NCBI GenBank assembly: GCA_001800085.1
Contig: MGUS01000035.1
Span: 2,653 to 7,925 of the forward strand
Direction: 5' to 3'
Length of the DNA: 5,273 nucleotides
From: Elusimicrobia bacterium RIFCSPLOWO2_01_FULL_60_11
Lineage (GTDB): Bacteria; Elusimicrobiota; Elusimicrobia; 2-02-FULL-39-32
The notes beneath the pieces were generated by a model that did no database searches, was not told the DNA's origin, and saw only the letters and a program-made list of their open reading frames with translations. Positions 4,430 to 5,273 of this stretch are shown piece after piece. Numbering within the stretch: position 1 is the stretch's first letter; every line of letters begins with the position of its first letter. Both the position numbers and the translations under genes were made by a program.

Positions 4430-5273
4430 ATGAAAGCAGTCGTGATGGCGGGCGGGTTCGGAACGCGCCTTCGCCCTTTGACCTGCAACCTGCCCAAGCC
4501 CATGGTCCCCATGGGCAACCGCCCCATGATGGAGCACATCCTCACCCTCCTCCAAAAACACCAGTTCACGGAAGCGATCACGATGCTCTACTTCTCCCCC
4601 GACGACATCCGCGGCTATTTCGGGGACGGCAAGAAGTTCGACGTCAAGATGAAGTACCTCATCCCCACAGGCGACCTGGGCACCGCTGGCTGCGTCAAGT
4701 TCGCCGAAGAGGACCTGGACGAGACCTTCGCGGTCATGTCGGCGGACGTGCTCACGGACTTCGACCTGACGGGCGCGGTCAAGTTCCACAAGGAAAAAAA
4801 ATCCCTGGCCACCCTGGTGCTCACCCGGGTCACCAACCCGCTCCAATACGGCGTGGTCATCATCGACGAGAACGGCCGCATCACCCGGTTCCTCGAGAAA
4901 CCCTCCTGGGGCGAGGTGTTCTCGGACACCGTGAACACGGGCATCTACATCCTCGACCCCAAAGTGCTGGATGAGATCCCCCCCGACCAGACCTTCGATT
5001 TCTCCAAGGACCTCTTCCCCAAGCTGCTCGCGGAGAAAAAGCCGATGTACGGCTATGTGGCCAGCGGCTACTGGAAGGACGTGGGCGACCTGCGCGAATA
5101 CCGCCTGGCCCACGGCGACATCCTCGAAGGCAAGGTCTCCATCAAGATCCACGGCAAGAGCATGCACTTCGTCCGCAAGGACCAGGAATCCAACGTCTGG
5201 GCCGACAAGGACGTGGACGTGCAGGACGGGGTGGAATTCTCCGGCAACAGCATCGTGGGCAGGGGCTGCCGCA
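4430..5273 (+). CDS. Mannose-1-phosphate guanylyltransferase-type sugar nucleotidyltransferase, N-terminal 281 residues (partial)
   Basis: Cytosolic NTP_transferase domain that joins a sugar 1-phosphate to a nucleotide, most likely making GDP-mannose for cell-surface polysaccharide. Residues 1-235 are the Rossmann-like catalytic domain: nucleotide-binding AGGFGTRLRPLT (7-18), KPMVP (23-27), LGTAGCVK (83-90), metal-binding SADVLTD with D106 (104-110), FLEKP (154-158), VNTGIYIL (168-175), YWKDVGD (214-220). From about 265, GVEFSGNSIVGRGCR begins a left-handed beta-helix. The sequence, notably PKPMVPMGNRPMMEHIL and FSDTVNTGIYILDPKVLD, resembles the long bacterial proteins that carry a C-terminal phosphomannomutase domain; that half lies outside the window, so a single-function enzyme or glucose-1-phosphate specificity remains possible. 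The start is fixed by the conserved MKAVVMAGG. No SD precedes it. Third-position GC is about 87% over the first 60 codons. Confidence 0.92.
   Translation, partial: MKAVVMAGGFGTRLRPLTCNLPKPMVPMGNRPMMEHILTLLQKHQFTEAITMLYFSPDDIRGYFGDGKKFDVKMKYLIPTGDLGTAGCVKFAEEDLDETFAVMSADVLTDFDLTGAVKFHKEKKSLATLVLTRVTNPLQYGVVIIDENGRITRFLEKPSWGEVFSDTVNTGIYILDPKVLDEIPPDQTFDFSKDLFPKLLAEKKPMYGYVASGYWKDVGDLREYRLAHGDILEGKVSIKIHGKSMHFVRKDQESNVWADKDVDVQDGVEFSGNSIVGRGCR

Noticed and set aside
3480..4433. Plus-strand open frame of 317 codons
   Set aside because: It is antisense to purU and crosses the divergent promoter region. It is a by-product of high third-position GC in purU.
4421..5167. Minus-strand open frame of 248 codons
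   Set aside because: It is antisense to the nucleotidyltransferase gene, with a Val/Glu/His/Asp-rich composition typical of mirror frames in GC-rich genes.

Overview
The window is bacterial DNA from a Gram-negative organism: it encodes a TolC-type outer-membrane efflux protein and an inner-membrane RND pump. I cannot name the phylum from the sequence. The last gene looks like the long, probably bifunctional sugar nucleotidyltransferase/phosphohexomutase type found in cyanobacteria and several deep Gram-negative lineages. The promoters look sigma70-like, most with a TGn extended -10.

Layout. Positions 1-2950 (minus strand, read right to left) hold a heavy-metal efflux operon. It starts with a small secreted Cys/His-rich protein (2678-2950), then a CzcC-like outer-membrane factor (1336-2589), then a CzcA-like RND pump (start 1325, running off the left edge). 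The periplasmic adaptor CzcB is not between czcC and czcA, so it must lie downstream, outside the window, or elsewhere. Positions 2951-3333 are AT-richer and hold the operon promoter, inverted repeats and at most one doubtful small ORF. Positions 3334-3405 (minus) are a complete tRNA-Asn(GTT), preceded by a leader that carries an imperfect copy of the tRNA's own 5' end. Positions 3510-4367 (minus) are purU, formyltetrahydrofolate deformylase. A 62-bp divergent intergenic region separates it from a mannose-1-phosphate guanylyltransferase-type gene that starts at 4430 (plus) and runs off the right edge.

How the parts relate. CzcC and CzcA would form the outer-membrane and inner-membrane parts of a tripartite metal exporter. 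The TM4 acidic triad of CzcA (D403, D409, E416) points to divalent cations (Zn/Co/Cd/Ni) rather than Cu(I)/Ag(I). purU, tRNA-Asn and the nucleotidyltransferase look like core genes. Hand-counted GC at third codon positions is about 85-87% in the first 60 codons of purU and of the nucleotidyltransferase. It is about 70% in the first 60 codons of czcA, about 58% in 60 codons at the 3' end of czcC and about 48% in 50 codons of the small gene. This suggests that the efflux operon was acquired next to the 3' end of the tRNA gene.

Most unusual signal. All three promoter-proximal protein genes (small secreted gene, purU, nucleotidyltransferase) have a candidate -10 box ending 7-8 nt before the start codon, so transcription would begin at or next to the start codon (leaderless mRNA). 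The operon-internal genes czcC and czcA instead carry clear Shine-Dalgarno sequences.
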